A stretch of DNA of 64,000 nucleotides, taken from Orientallactaga sibirica (taxonomy: Eukaryota > Chordata > Mammalia > Rodentia > Dipodidae). A program made the translations under genes and the position numbers. The stretch covers positions 9,520,001-9,584,000 of the forward strand of contig JAEOAD010000031.1 of NCBI GenBank assembly GCA_036365145.1, written 5' to 3'. The notes below the pieces were generated by a model. The model made no database searches, was not told the origin of the DNA, and saw only the letters and a program-made list of their open reading frames with translations. Each line of letters opens with the position of its first letter. The first letter of the stretch is position 1. Shown here piece after piece: positions 33,090 to 44,533 of the stretch.

Positions 33090-33610
33090 AGTTAGATGAG
33101 AGAGCGAGAAGGGAGGATCAGCCAATCACACCTCACCAGGGCTCCAGCTGAAACCACAGAGTAATGTGGAGGAAGGGCAAGAGTTCAGCGCTCTTGGGTA
33201 TCACGACACCAGAAAAAGGTTGAAGGAGATAAACATAGAGAACATCTAACTCCCACTAAGCCAGATATCCAGAGACACAGAGGCTCCCAAAACCTCATCA
33301 CTGAAGTAGACCTAAAATGACCCCAATGTGGCTCAGGGAAATTTGCGGAAGAGGGGGCGGAAAGAATGTTAGAGCCACAAGTTGGGGCATTATGCACAGA
33401 GACTTGGCCTATCCCCCCATAGCTTTCAACTACCCACACAATGCGTGAACCACATTCCCCATTGATGAGGGTCTCTATGGAAGAGGGAGGACAGGGAAGA
33501 GGATAATGGAGTCACCACTATGAATGTAAAACTAGAAAAATATACATAAAAATAAAAAATGAAATAAAATAAAAAGTTAAAACAAATAAAATACAAATTA
33601 ACATTTTATT
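33090..33610 (+). mobile_element. LINE-1 3'-end copy (3' UTR, 5'-truncated)
   Basis: Same family as the copies at 9950, 45388 and 59875. Key blocks: GACACCAGAAAAAGGTTGAAGGAGATAAACATAGAGAACATC, GATATCCAGAGACACAGAGGCTCCC, AAAATGACCCCAATGTGGCTCAGGG, GAGGGGGCGGAAAGAATG. Then a polypurine GAAGAGGGAGGACAGGG and an A-rich end with several AATAAA-like hexamers. Non-coding; open frames across it are spurious. Confidence 0.65.
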
Positions 33611-33761
33611 ACATTAAAAAAATCTGGAAAGACAGGAAGGAAAGAGGATAAAGAGCTTTATGTTTCTTCATTTTCTTTGGTTCTCTTCATCCTGCTTCAT
33701 CTCTAATTCAGATCATTCAAGAAGCAAGATACAAACCTCAACCCCTGAGGTTAAACAGAAG

Positions 33762-33967
33762 GCAGGGAAGATGGCTAAGTGGTTAAAGGTGTTTGCTTGC
33801 AAAGCCAGGTAGCCTGAGTTAGATTCCACAGCACCCATTTAATTCCAAATGCACAAAATGGTACATGCATCTGGAATTCATTTGCAGCAGATAGAGGCCC
33901 TAGTGTGCCCAAATTCATTCTCTATCTGTCTTTCGCTTTCTCTCTCTTCCTCTCTCTCTTTCATAAA
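33762..33967 (+). mobile_element. B2/ID-related tRNA-SINE
   Basis: GGGAAGATGGCTAAGTGGTTAAAGG, GAGTTAGATTCCACAGCACCC, CAAAATGGTACATGCATCTGGAATTCATTTGCAGC and a CT-rich end. Diverged. Confidence 0.88.
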
Positions 33968-35353
33968 CATTGCTTTTTAAAACAGCACCGTCTTGATGTT
34001 TACGTCTTACCAAATGTATGATGATATATGCCTGCACATAACAGAATAATGCTTGGACATCTTAACACCAATGCAAATACTTCCACACATTTGTGAAACA
34101 CTTTCAGAGTTACAGACAATATCAGAGTTACTGGATTTCAACCTTCTAGCACTCCTGCCCAATACAATTTATGCGCACGTGCACACACACACCCCAAACT
34201 CTCTAAAAGTATCAAATATGAAAAATATATCTTCTCTTTTCCACTTCTGTGTTGTAATTACTCCACTTCTTTACTTTCTAAAGAGCACACAGGCTAAAAT
34301 CTTCCCAGCAGAATGTCATCACTTGCTTTTCAAGGCATGCACAAAATTAAAAAAGCATTGTGGGTAATGGAATGCAAATGAGGTGATGCTGACACTTTCC
34401 TAACAAAGTTAAACTGTTAATATGCACCTGGAATTCATCTGAGGAATGATCATGGGATGCCTCTGATGGGGCAGCTCTTGCAGTTCTTGTATGGCGGGAT
34501 GGGGAGCGTACTGGGATCACAGCTGTCCATGTTTCCCAAGTCTATTGACTCTAATCTCTTGGAGGTGTGCAGAACCCAGATGAACATGATCACAAACACT
34601 ATTGTCTTCACATGGGCAATCAAATTTACTCTAAACCTGACTGTGAATTTTGAGGGCATCAAGTTTCTTGGTTATAGATTAGATTTCATGTAAAAATTTC
34701 CTTGAAAATAATGAAGTGTGAAGCGGAAAAGTTAGGGATCTATGAGGTACAAAATGCAATACCAGGCACACACACACACACAAAAATCCTTGCCCACAGT
34801 TTTGGGGTGTCGTAGGCATTTTCCTAGTCCTAATTTCCTTCAGCTGAAAATAATATATTCTAAGACTCACCTGGCAAACATTATTGCCAATTTTTTTTTT
34901 GTTTCTTTAAAGGAGGATTTCATTGTTGTTTAAATGACCATGAATGGCCTGTTGAAGAAGAATGAGTGCACATATCAGTCCAGTCTGTTCAAACAATACC
35001 TGACACAACAGACACACAGATCCTGGTCGCTGAATCTTATCTCCCCTAACAGGAAGAGGTCCTTGGAAAAAAATGAGAGATTCATATGTGTATTAGGAAA
35101 GTATAAGATGACTCTAGAACATGCTGCTCTGCCAGGAAATAAAAACAATCTCAAAGAAGGGTGAGGAATAGCAAAAGGATTTAGGAATCATATGAAGGAA
35201 TGTCTATAGTTGAAATGTAGGGCAGATTGAGCAACAAAATAAGTAACAGCACCAATAGATTGCAACTTGTTGATGGAAATAGTAACCTATAAACCCATAG
35301 AGATATAATATGTAAATGTTCAATTAAATGGAGAGAGTAGTAACATTTTCATG
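33968..35353. other. Unassigned sequence; repeat-free block around an octamer
   Basis: 34350-34700 is free of recognisable repeats, contains ATGCAAAT at 34373-34380 (POU-factor octamer), and includes a GC-richer patch (GTATGGCGGGATGGGGAGCG). A 78-codon plus-strand open frame (34457-34693) has no acceptor or recognised domain. The block could be an enhancer-like conserved element or simply unique DNA. The remainder has only short CA patches. Confidence 0.3.
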
Positions 35354-35506
35354 CTTTTTTTTTTTCTTGCTTTTTGAGACTGGAACCTGCTATATGACTA
35401 TGACTAGCCTGGTGTTTGCTATGTAGACCAGGCCAGTCTAGAATTTGTAGCAATTCTGCCTCCTGAATACAGGAATTATGGGTATGCACCAACATGCCTG
35501 ATAGTA
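35354..35506 (-). mobile_element. B1-like SINE
   Basis: T-run, TTTTTGAGACTGGAACCTGC, TTGCTATGTAGACCAGGCCAG, TTCTGCCTCCTGAATACAGGAATTATGGGTATGCACCAACATGCCTG. Diverged minus-strand copy. Confidence 0.82.
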
Positions 35507-36132
35507 GCAGCTCTTTCGTACAATAAAATTCCAAGTAATATATGAGTAAGAAATAATGGAACCAATAAATAATCATATGGAATTTACTATAAAACTGTTT
35601 CAGGCAAAAAATAAAATAAAATCAGTGGATGCTAAAACTCGTAGGTGAATTGTGAAAAATGGAACACTTGCATGATCTTAGTAAATTGTTACATAAGACA
35701 CTAAGTGATTATAAAGGGAAAATGGAAAATTTAAAGTGGCAAACTTTAAACAAGAGATCAAAGTTAACATCAAGTGTAATAAAATATATATCATGTGTTT
35801 TTTATAATGATGTATCAAGACAAACAAAAACAATTCTTATAGTATTCTTGACTGAAGTATTTAATCTAAGTTTACTCATGAAAAAAAAAAAAATCCAGGA
35901 AACCTAAGAACAACAACAAAAAACTTAATATAGCTGACTTAAATTCTTTTTTTTTAATTGCTAATTATGAAATTCCAAGATCAAAAACCTGTTTGAATTC
36001 AAGGAGAAATAAGATATGACAACAAATTGAACTTCACTTAAGGTTGATAAATTTTTATTGTGCCAATTACTATTGGCTGTTATTACACTGTACTTATGTA
36101 CAGTAATATCCTTGTTGTTAAGAAGTGGATAC
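35507..36132. other. Unassigned AT-rich sequence
   Basis: An 82-codon plus-strand frame at 35659-35907 (K/L-rich) ends in an A-run and has no splice signals. Nothing else recognised. Confidence 0.35.
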
Positions 36133-36287
36133 AGCCGGGTGTGGTGGTGCCTGTGTTTAATCCCAGCACTTGGGAGGCAGAGGTAGGAAGATCGCCATGA
36201 GTTCGAGGCCACCCTGAGAAAACATAGTGAATTCCAGGTCAGCCTGAGCTACAGTGAAACCCTACTTCAAAAACAAAAACAAAAAAA
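36133..36287 (+). mobile_element. B1-like SINE
   Basis: GCCGGGTGTGGTGGTGCC, CCCAGCACTTGGGAGGCAGAGG, GAGTTCGAGGCCACC and CAGGTCAGCCTGAGCTACAG, then an AAAAAC tail. Confidence 0.95.
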
Positions 36288-36327
36288 AGTGGATATAGAT
36301 ATAAAGGAAGAAAACACATATTTTAAA

Positions 36328-36442
36328 CTGGTCATGGCGGTTCACATCTGTCATCTTTGAACTCAGTAGGCCGAGGCAGCAGGATTGTCATGTGTTTGAG
36401 GCCAGCCTTGCCTCTATAGTGAGATTTTGTCCTAGAAAATAA
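36328..36442 (+). mobile_element. Old B1-like SINE
   Basis: ACTGGTCATGGCGGTTCACATC, CTCAGTAGGCCGAGGCAGCAGGATTGTC, GTTTGAGGCCAGCC. Second in a row of three plus-strand B1 copies. Confidence 0.85.
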
Positions 36443-36632
36443 CACATTATATTTGTATCTTATTTTCAAAGGATTAAAATACTTTAATAAATAGGTATGT
36501 GGTGCATATGTGTATGCAACTATGAGAGAAGACACAAATGTAACAAATTAACCTTTGAGGAGAACAAGTAAAGACATATGTATATTTTTCAACTTTTTAA
36601 AATTATTTCAAGGAAAAAAAAAACTTTTAAAA

Positions 36633-36805
36633 TAAGCTGGTCATGGCAATGCATGATCTTTCTTAGTTTCAGTCAGTTGGAGGTAGAGGCAGACAGCAAG
36701 AGGTTCACTGTAAATCTGAAGCCAGCCTGGTCTTCATAAGCAAGTTCCAGGCCAGCCAGACCTGCAGATTAAGATCTTCTCTCAAAACAAAACAAAATTT
36801 AAAGA
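36633..36805 (+). mobile_element. Old B1-like SINE
   Basis: AAGCTGGTCATGGCAATGC, AGGTAGAGGCAGACAGCAAGAGGTTC, AAGCCAGCCTGGTC, AGTTCCAGGCCAGCC, then ..TCTCAAAAC tail. Third in the row. Confidence 0.85.
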
Positions 36806-38228
36806 AAAATGTCAAAGGTTGAATAATGAGATATGTCATTCAAAGTTAATGATATCTTTTCACTTTTTATGATACCATTATTTAATCTCCTCCAATTTAT
36901 TAAACCAAAGTTGTAATGGCTACTGGTGAGATCCTAAAGACAGCTTTTGTCTCACCTTACTAAAATGTACCCACAAGAAGTCTAAGCTACTAACATAACA
37001 AATGAACCCTTTAAATAAGTCGATATGTTTTCCATCTTGATCTGTCTAAGACATTCACAATGTACCTTCAAAACCCATTTTACTATTGACAACCAGATCC
37101 CCAAATGGCACTTCAGGCCTCACTCAAAGCCTTTCACTGAAGTTTGTTGTGTCATTTTTTAGACATTCTATAGAAACTATTGCAGTGGACAAAAGGCAGC
37201 ATTGAGTATCCTAAAGTGATAATGAGCTCCCTTGTCCTAAAAGCTCAGGTCTGTTCCTTTTTATTGATTTGACCTGTCTCTATTCTGCAAACAATGATAA
37301 TCATTATATTCCAAGTAAAATCCAGTGAATAAGAGAATTGGTACACCATATTTTTCTCCTTCTGTGGGTTTTTTTTCTCTCATAGAATGACACTCAACTA
37401 GAACAATTGTCAGAAATGGGGAGGAAGTGGCAGCAGAAAGTGTCAGGAAATGGAACACAGAATTCAAAATCAGACAGAACCTCATTCCCCAACCTGAACC
37501 TCAGTATCCTTATCTAAACTTCAATGCTGTTATCTGTAACAGTATGGAAACTGATCATTTTAGGGAGCATGTCAAAGAACACATGAACTGTGCAGTCCTT
37601 ATTTTCTCCTCCCAGGCCTGTTCCATCTTCTCTCCATCATCTTCCCAAATCTTGCCCAAAGAAGGCTTAGAACATTCTGCCTTGCCTTGCTGTACCAGCT
37701 TTGGTGAAGGAAAATTTGGGCATACACTGGAGATTAGAGGTGAGCCAGAGAAAGTGGCATGTGTTTATGCCCCAACTTCCTTCCTTGTGAATCCATTGCC
37801 AGGTGGCACCATGTTTCTGCTGAAGGCAGCAGTTCCTGGTGGACCACATTTCCTCTAAACATATGGCCATCATAGGTGAGAACAGATCTAGATTCACACT
37901 TTCCCCTAACTAAGGACAATAACCGTCCCGATCTCATGTCCCAGGGGACCTCATCACCCTATGTTGCTTCCCTTGTTCTTGCCTTTCTAAACACACTCCT
38001 TCATTGAAGTCTCCTTAGGTACCCCTTGGTCATGTGTCTCTATTGTACTAGGTCATGAACAGAATCAAGAGCAATCCCATTTAGTCAACCATTACCTCAC
38101 CTGTCTTTGCTATAGTCAAGTTAAAGACTGCCCATGCCAAGGAAAAGACAAACCCTCCAGATGCATTGTGAAGTTGGAAGGAGACTATAGTTATGAGGAT
38201 TCCATGTTTGAATAAAAAAGTTCTTATC
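36806..38228. other. Unassigned sequence
   Basis: A 143-codon plus-strand frame (37427-37858) is the longest here. An acceptor-like TTTTTTTTCTCTCATAG lies at 37369-37385 and a donor-like AGAGGTGAGCC near 37737-37747, but in the long frame a stop follows the acceptor by two bases. The peptide has no recognisable domain. Not called as a gene. Confidence 0.3.
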
Positions 38229-38229
38229 C

Positions 38230-38446
38230 GGGGCTGGAGAGATTGCTTAGTGGTTAAGGAACTTGCCTGTGAAGTCTAAGGACCCTGGTTTGATTCTCCA
38301 GGTCCCACATAAGCCAGATGCACATGGAGGCTCATGTATCTGGAGTTCGTTTGCAGTGGCTAGAGGCACTGGTGCACCCATTCTCACTCTCTCCCCCATC
38401 TGTCTGTCTCAAATAAATAAATAAATAAAAATAAAATATTTTTAAA
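38230..38446 (+). mobile_element. B2/ID-related tRNA-SINE
   Basis: GGGGCTGGAGAGATTGCTTAGTGG, GGTTTGATTCTCCAGGTCCC, CATGTATCTGGAGTTCGTTTGCAGTGGCTAGAGG, CT-rich run and (AAAT)n tail. Confidence 0.95.
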
Positions 38447-40899
38447 AAGAAAAAAAGTTCTTATCCAGAACCATGCTCAATATTGATGATAGATGGGAGT
38501 CAGGGCACAGCAATAAAAAAAAAATAAATAACAATCCCAGTCAGGACTGTATTTATATATGATTGTGTGGCTCTTATATGGAAAGTATGAGTTGGTTCTA
38601 GTTTGTGTGTTATTTATCATGAATTAGTAACAATATATATTGTTATCTATAAGACTATCAGGCAAAAAGGGAGAGGGAGAAAGGACTAAATCAGCTCAAA
38701 ATATTAAACTTCTGTCATTGTTAACTTTCTAAAGGGATTTCATGTTTATGATTTTTTTTACTATGAAATCAATACATTTTATACTGTCTGAAACTCACCT
38801 CAACTTGCTCCTTGTTCCTGGCATTTTCCTTCTCTTACATCAAACATCTGGGAGCAGTTTACAAGGCTTTGCTGTAATCTGCCAAACTCTACAAACACGT
38901 GCCTTTCAGGAGTCCAATTTTCTCCACCCAGTTATTGGCCAATGCAGAGAAACAAAGTATCATTTTATTTTACATAATGGTACTATGTAAAATGACTCAC
39001 TAATTCACTGCTGAAAAATAATAATCACAAGTTGGGAGATTTAAAAACACATGTGAGAGGAGTGCACTTAGGGAAATCAAGTTTCTCCATGTGTACACAA
39101 GCTCACTCTTGCCCCCTGCAGTTTGCTGAGGAGCAAACAAATATTGTGTTATTAGCTTTGTGTTTTGCTTACAAACTTTAACTGAAATATTCACTTCCCT
39201 TATAAGGAGCTGTCAGTACCTCCAGGAATGAACCACTCAACAATACTATTTGCAAACATTTGCTTCCACATCATGTAACAAATATGTTTTTGTTCTTTCT
39301 TTGTCTTCCCTCTTGTTAATAGAGAAAATTATTCAGATGTCCCTTCCCAAAATGCTACCTACTAATTAATATGTGTTGTGTGTCTTTTAGAATTTGAAAT
39401 GAATGTCTGTATACAAAATACAGCAGTAGCTAATGCTTTTCTCTGAGAAATAATGTTTAAAAATAAAATGCCTCAGAAAGTAATTTTGGGCAAATTTATC
39501 TTATCGCCTGCAGCTTCATTATACTAATGAGAATGGTAACAAAAATTCCTTTCCAGGGCTCAACAATTCAGCACCAATGTGGTGGACAGTACCCTCTCAG
39601 CTAGCATCCACTCAAGCTGAACCCAGAAATTGAGAAACACAAAGTGTGTGTGTGTGTGTGTGTGCGTGTGCACGGTGTGGGTGAAGCTTTGGCCCTGATA
39701 ATTCACTGCCTTAAACAATAACTCCTAGTCCTACCCTAAACCACTTTTTCTCACTTGAAAAAAAAAATCTTTTATTATCCTAATGGTGCGAGATAAATAT
39801 AAATAAATTTCAAACAAATTCCAAGTTCTTGCCACTCTTAGAAACTTCCACCATGGTGGTTTATGCATATTGATAAGTAATTGAGAAAATATTTCATGGT
39901 TTCACCTGTTTAAAGTATTGAAAAATTCCAAATCTCACTCCACATGCAATAAATGAAAGTTATACACTAGAGTTTGTGTTATGCTATAATTTATATCTCA
40001 GAATTAGTAAAAATCTTATATATGTTATGGTATAAGTAACAGTTCACACTTACTGGTATGTTCTGCAAGACCTTTTTACAAAGCCTTATGTCCTTCCATT
40101 CAATAACAGCTTATTCTATGTTGGGGCATTTTCAACCATTACAGGAGACTTTGAGAGCAAGAAGGGGAGTATTAGAGATTAATAAATATTACTTGATTGC
40201 TAATAATAAAGACTACTTTTGATTTATTTCTATGGTGGAACTCCTTGAAGACAGCTAACAGAATTAACACTGTCCTTTCTATCAATCTGTAGACACAACA
40301 CTGTTTATACTTGTATGTCATATTCTTATATGATACTCTGAGCCTTTATTCATTTGGGAAGTTCAGAACTATAACAGTCTATGTTTTATACTGACCAAAG
40401 CAAAGCAGAAGGGGATACTTTTACGATCTACTCCTGGGCTTTATATTTCTACCAGGGTCACCAAAGTGTTATCAGAAATTTGGGAGGTTCAGCATCCTGA
40501 GCTCACTGCTATTTCCAACCAAATTTCCAACCTAAGCAATGGCATGCTCTTCTGGGTAGGCATGATTTTGTTGAAGGTAATTTTTAAGCAGAATAAAGTA
40601 ACCTTGTTTATCCATTATTTCAGTGTGTAAATAGTTTGCAGAATACCAATTATCTTATCATTATGTACTGTAGTGTCATATTACATGGAAAGGATTAAAA
40701 AATACTTCTATTAACATAGCTAAGTATTTTTAAAAATATACAAACTGTTCAATGGGACAGGACTTAAGGTAAATCTGTGGTTATAAAACCCAATCCAAGT
40801 TTGCAAATATTTATTAATCCACATACTTAGAATATATTCCTTCTACTAATATGTTCAGCCCATAAGTCTATATGTTTTCCCACAAGCATGTGATTAGAG
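38447..40899. other. Long stretch without recognisable gene or repeat
   Basis: Only a (GT)n at 39644-39671 and short A-runs are evident. Open frames 38742-38990 and 39000-39194 have no splice or codon support. Confidence 0.35.
39644..39671. repeat. (GT)n microsatellite
   Basis: Fourteen units with one GCGTGTGC interruption at the 3' side. Confidence 0.88.
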
Positions 40900-41260
40900 G
40901 CTTAGCAAGGATTTATTTGTTCATTTATTAATTGATTTCCTCCTATTCATAAGCCATTGTTCTCAGTGCTAGAGATTCAGTTTTATACAAAGCAGCTAAA
41001 GTTCTTTCTCCAATGGACTGTAGATCCTAGCTGGGAGAGACAGATAGTATGGAATTTGAGATGTTAAAGTAGTAGCAACTAGGAATGCTACTTTAGGTAA
41101 TGCGAACATGAAAAGTCTTGCTGAGATGGTGTAAATTGAAGCTGAGATTATGACATTTAAGCTGAGTCTTGAATGTCAAAGAGGAGCTGGCTATGCATCC
41201 ATCTGTAGGAAGTGCAGACCAGGCAGAGTGAATAACTGGTAAAAAAATTAAATTAGGACT
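40900..41260 (+). mobile_element. Ancient mammalian repeat relic, family uncertain
   Basis: TTATTTGTTCATTTATTAATTGATTTCC, GTTCTCAGTGCTAGAGATTCAG, GACATTTAAGCTGAGTCTTGAATG and GACCAGGCAGAGTGAATAAC follow an old-repeat order (..cactgggatacag.., gacatttgagctgag.., caggcagagggaa). The overlapping minus-strand open frame (41093-41407) is spurious. Confidence 0.45.
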
Positions 41261-41394
41261 GATGCATTTCAGGCTCATAGAGAAACAGAATATCAGTTGA
41301 AGTCTAGATGTGCAATTTCTTTCACATTTTTTCAGTCTACTGGCTAATAACATAAAAATCAAAATCATTCTAGAACATGGATAAATTTCCATAC

Positions 41395-41690
41395 TATTAG
41401 ACTTCATGCAAAAAGGCTAAAGAAATATACAATGCACACTGTATGATCCCATTTATATAAAATCCCAAGATGAAGACTACTATTGAAGGGCAGAAAGCAA
41501 ATCATGGTTGACTGAGGATGCAACACTTGAACCAAGATGTGATTACAGAGGAGATGAAGGCTAACAAGAGGAGTGATCATAATTTTGATTACTGTGATTG
41601 TTTCACATATGTGTGTTATATTCCAAATTAATAAGTGTTATGCATGTGTAGTTGACTGTATTCCAAGTGTAACTCAATAAAAACAAACAT
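41395..41690 (+). mobile_element. Old LINE-1 (L1M-type) 3' UTR relic
   Basis: CATGCAAAAAGGCTAAAGAAATATACAATGCACACTGTATGATCCCATTTATATAAAATCC, GGCAGAAAGCAAATCATGGTTGACTGAGG, TTTTGATTACTGTGATTG, then AACTCAATAAAAACAAAC match the ordered blocks of old L1 3' UTRs, including the terminal CAATAAA. Confidence 0.75.
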
Positions 41691-41756
41691 AAAATCAGCT
41701 TTTTTTTCATTTATTGGAAATAGTTGATAGCTTTTTATGCTACTCAATTTTCAATT

Positions 41757-41975
41757 TTTTAATATTATTTATTTATTTATGAGAGAGATAAAGAGAGAGA
41801 AAGAGGCACATAGAGAGAATGGTCATGGGTATGCCAGAGCCTTTATCCCCTGCATATTCATTCCAGATGCATGCACCACCTTGTGAATCTGGCTTATGTG
41901 AGTCCTGGGGAATCAAACCTGGATCCTTGGGCTTTACAAGGACATACCTTGGCTGCTAAACCATCTCTCCAGCCA
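41757..41975 (-). mobile_element. B2/ID-related tRNA-SINE
   Basis: TTATTTATTTATGAGAGAG, ATTCATTCCAGATGCATGCACCACCTTGTGAATCTGG, AATCAAACCTGG and CTAAACCATCTCTCCAGCC. First of three consecutive minus-strand SINEs. Confidence 0.93.
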
Positions 41976-41989
41976 TAAATATATTATTT

Positions 41990-42138
41990 CTTTTTGTTTT
42001 TCAAGGTAGGTTTCTCTCTGGCACAGGCCAACCTGGAATTTACTATGTAGTCTCAGGCTGGCCTAGAACTCATAGCGATCCTCCTACTCTGCCTCCCCAA
42101 ACCTGAGATTAAAGGCATATACACCACCATACCTGGTC
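41990..42138 (-). mobile_element. B1-like SINE
   Basis: TTTTTCAAGGTAGGTTTCTCTCTGGC, CAACCTGGAATTTACTATGTAGTCTCAGGCTGGCC and CACCACCATACCTGG, on the minus strand. Confidence 0.93.
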
Positions 42139-42139
42139 C

Positions 42140-42353
42140 ATTTTAAAAATATTTTTATTTATTTATTTCCAAGCAGAAAAGACAGAGAAAGATAATGTGA
42201 ATGGTCATGCCAGGGCTTCCTACCACTGCAAATGAACTCCAGGCACATTTGCCACTTTGTGTATCTGATTTTACATGGGTACTGGAGAATCAAACTCAGG
42301 CCATAAGACTTTGAATGCAGGTTCCTTAACTGATGAGCCCACTCCTCAGCTCC
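42140..42353 (-). mobile_element. B2/ID-related tRNA-SINE
   Basis: TTTATTTATTTCCAAGCAG, CCACTGCAAATGAACTCCAGGCACATTTGCCACTTTG, GAATCAAACTCAGG and GAGCCCACTCCTCAGCTCCC, on the minus strand. Confidence 0.9.
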
Positions 42354-42734
42354 CATTTTTAAAAGTACTTACTGAGTTTCTCTTGATAATCCACATTAGG
42401 TTGTTCTAATATCCCGGCACGACATTCATATTTCTAAAACTATTGTTTTTCAGCTTGCTGTACTAAAGATACTTGACAAACCTGTTTGCAAACATTTCAC
42501 CTAAAAGATTCTGGACAACAATTAGAGAATTAAATTTGCATATTATATCAGAGTTGCATTTTAATTCAGTCATTCTGGAAACCCTGAATTAAACTTCTCT
42601 TTTACCTCTGTTCACTTGAGGCCACTTTCTTTGGTTCTTTGCCTTGTCCCTTCTTTCTATCCTCCTATGCCTGCTTTTTCATCTCTCTGCCTTCTCTATT
42701 TCTTCTGTTTTTCCTCCAACTGAACATTAACTTT
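42354..42734. other. Unassigned sequence
   Basis: Pyrimidine-rich 42600-42720; nothing recognised. Confidence 0.3.
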
Positions 42735-43085
42735 TATATGTATGTGTGTGCATGTCCTCGTGCTGGCGAGTACACATGTGTACACATAAGTATGTGTGTG
42801 CATGTCCCTGTGTCTATGAGTACACATGTGTGGAGGCCAGAGTGTATTTCTTCTCCAGTGCCATCCATCTTTTGGAGACAGTGTCTCTCGCTGGCCTGGA
42901 CCTTTCCAACTGTGCTAGACTGGCTGCTCAGTGAGCCCCAGTTATCTATGAATGTCTCCCCAGTGCTAGGGTTCAGGTGCACACTAGCATTGTTGGCATT
43001 TTTATGTGGGTTCTGGGGATTGAATTCAGGTCCTCATGCTTTTAAGACAAGCCCTTTACTGACTGAAGTATCTCCCTAGGCTGGG
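42735..43085 (-). mobile_element. B3-like composite SINE
   Basis: Plus strand: CACATGTGTGGAGGCCAGAG, TTTTGGAGACAGTGTCTCTCGCTGGCC, TTTTTATGTGGGTTCTGGGGATTGAATTCAGGTCC and TCTCCCTAGGCTGGG. This is the reverse complement of a rodent B3 (B2-type head plus B1-like body). A TG/CA-rich part (42740-42832) carries an internal duplication of about 46 bp. The 146-codon plus frame over it is spurious. Confidence 0.85.
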
Positions 43086-43106
43086 TATTATACTTTTGTT
43101 GTTGCT

Positions 43107-43123
43107 GCATGCATGCATGCGTG

Positions 43124-43162
<39 letters not shown>
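43107..43162. repeat. (GCAT)n / (GT)n compound microsatellite
   Basis: A few GCAT units pass into about 18 pure GT units. Confidence 0.93.
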
Positions 43163-43165
<3 letters not shown>

Positions 43166-43865
43166 GCATATTTTGCTGGTGCTAAGGAAAGTCTGCAACA
43201 CCTTGAGCATATTAAGTGAATGTTATTCATTATGCAGAAAAGAAAGAATTACAGAGGTCAGGGAAAACCTCCGCCCTAGAACATCAGTCCCTACAGCACC
43301 AAGGGTATCTTCCTTTTAGCCACATTTATGCATGAAATACAAATAGGTAAAAGTTTTATTTCTTCCAGCATTGGTTTCAACTAGGTATTCCCGCTTCTTT
43401 AGGAAATGTAGGACTCCTGATTTAATTCTCATTTATGCAGCAAATGAAATTGTAGTCTTGAGGAAGACACAAGTTCTGTCCTGAACAGAGAGCCTGGAAC
43501 CATCCACTTGGATGTACAGACTGTGTAGAGATGTTTTCCTATGCATGGGTGTCTCACTCTATCACCATTCCAGTATCTGATGAAGGCATTCACAAAGTTT
43601 CCATACATAGAACCAGAAGCACCTGAATACAGTGAGTAATAGAATATTGAAACCATTGCTCAGAAGGTAATGGAATGACTTAAATTCTTATTGTCACACT
43701 CCTTGGTAACTTATGAAGAAATATAGTCTGTACTTTACTATTAAGGCACTCAGATCTCTGCTTTGAAGCTATGCATCTATATATTTGCTATTATCTATAT
43801 TCCCAAAATAATTCATGAATCTAGCAAAGAACTACAGAGCACTGTCATATAAGTATCATGCCATT
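43163..43865. other. Unassigned sequence
   Basis: A minus-strand frame (43429-43656) is preceded by an acceptor-like TATTCTATTACTCACTGTATTCAG with the open part starting ASGSMYGNFVNAFIRYWNGD. There is no good donor or homology, so it is not called. Confidence 0.3.
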
Positions 43866-44055
43866 TGCTGGAGAGATGACTTAGTGGTTAAGGCACTTTG
43901 CTGCAAAGACAAAGGATCCAGGTTGGATTCCCCAGTACCTACATAAAGCCAGATGCACAAGGTGGCACATGTGTCTAGAGTTCATTTGCACTGGCTAGAG
44001 GCCCTAATATGCCCATTCTTTCTCTCATAAATAAGCAAATAACATTTTAAAAATG
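43866..44055 (+). mobile_element. B2/ID-related tRNA-SINE
   Basis: TGCTGGAGAGATGACTTAGTGG, GGTTGGATTCCCCAGTACC, GATGCACAAGGTGGCACATGTGTCTAGAG; short tail. Confidence 0.92.
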
Positions 44056-44533
44056 AATCATATCAATCTTCTGTTCCTCCAAGGGGCCAGGTTAGATTCA
44101 GTCAATCTGTCAGATGTGGAAGGAGAAATTATTCTTGGGGAAGGTACCTGTGGTAAGTGGGTGGGCAGTAAACAAATGTGAGGGTCTGATCAGCTTCCAC
44201 TTCAGCTTTGCCCAGTCCCCTGCCTCATGCTACAGGAGACAGTGGCAGATGAGGACAGCTCCTTCACAAACTCTCCAGTAGAACTTGCAGACAAAGTAGG
44301 TGGCAGGTACATCTGAGAAATTCTTGAGTTCACAGCAGCTTTTTGGACAGCTCTTGGTAACAACTTACTTTGTACTTTGACACAGATGGCAATTGGACAG
44401 AGAGGCCTTGTCTTTATCCTCACAGGCTTCCCATTGGCTTAGCAACCCTTTGATTCCTTCATTATACCATTCACACTCAGAATCACAAACAGCAGATTGT
44501 GTTTCTAATAGAAAATTGACTAGTGTAGGTAAA
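44056..44533. other. Unassigned sequence
   Basis: Moderately GC-rich. A CTGCCTCATGCTACAG acceptor-like site (44219-44234, plus) precedes 26 open codons, but no donor pairs with it convincingly. Confidence 0.3.

Noticed and set aside
33185..33439. 84-codon frame resembling the one at 60032-60313
   Set aside because: The similarity is real but comes from two copies of the same non-coding L1 3'-end family; the frames are not maintained in the other copies.
34373..34380. Octamer ATGCAAAT as an immunoglobulin-type promoter
   Set aside because: No TATA box, leader exon or V-segment features follow; kept only as part of a possible regulatory block.
37427..37858. 143-codon open frame with acceptor-like and donor-like sequences nearby
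   Set aside because: It opens with GTG, not ATG. In its frame a stop lies two bases after the best acceptor, and the peptide shows no domain or codon bias. Probably chance in less AT-rich DNA.
42639..43079. 146-codon open frame on the plus strand
   Set aside because: Most of it is a translated minus-strand B3-like SINE and its TG-rich part.
43429..43656. Minus-strand frame behind an acceptor-like ATTCAG
   Set aside because: No usable donor, no polyadenylation signal in place, and no recognisable protein similarity.
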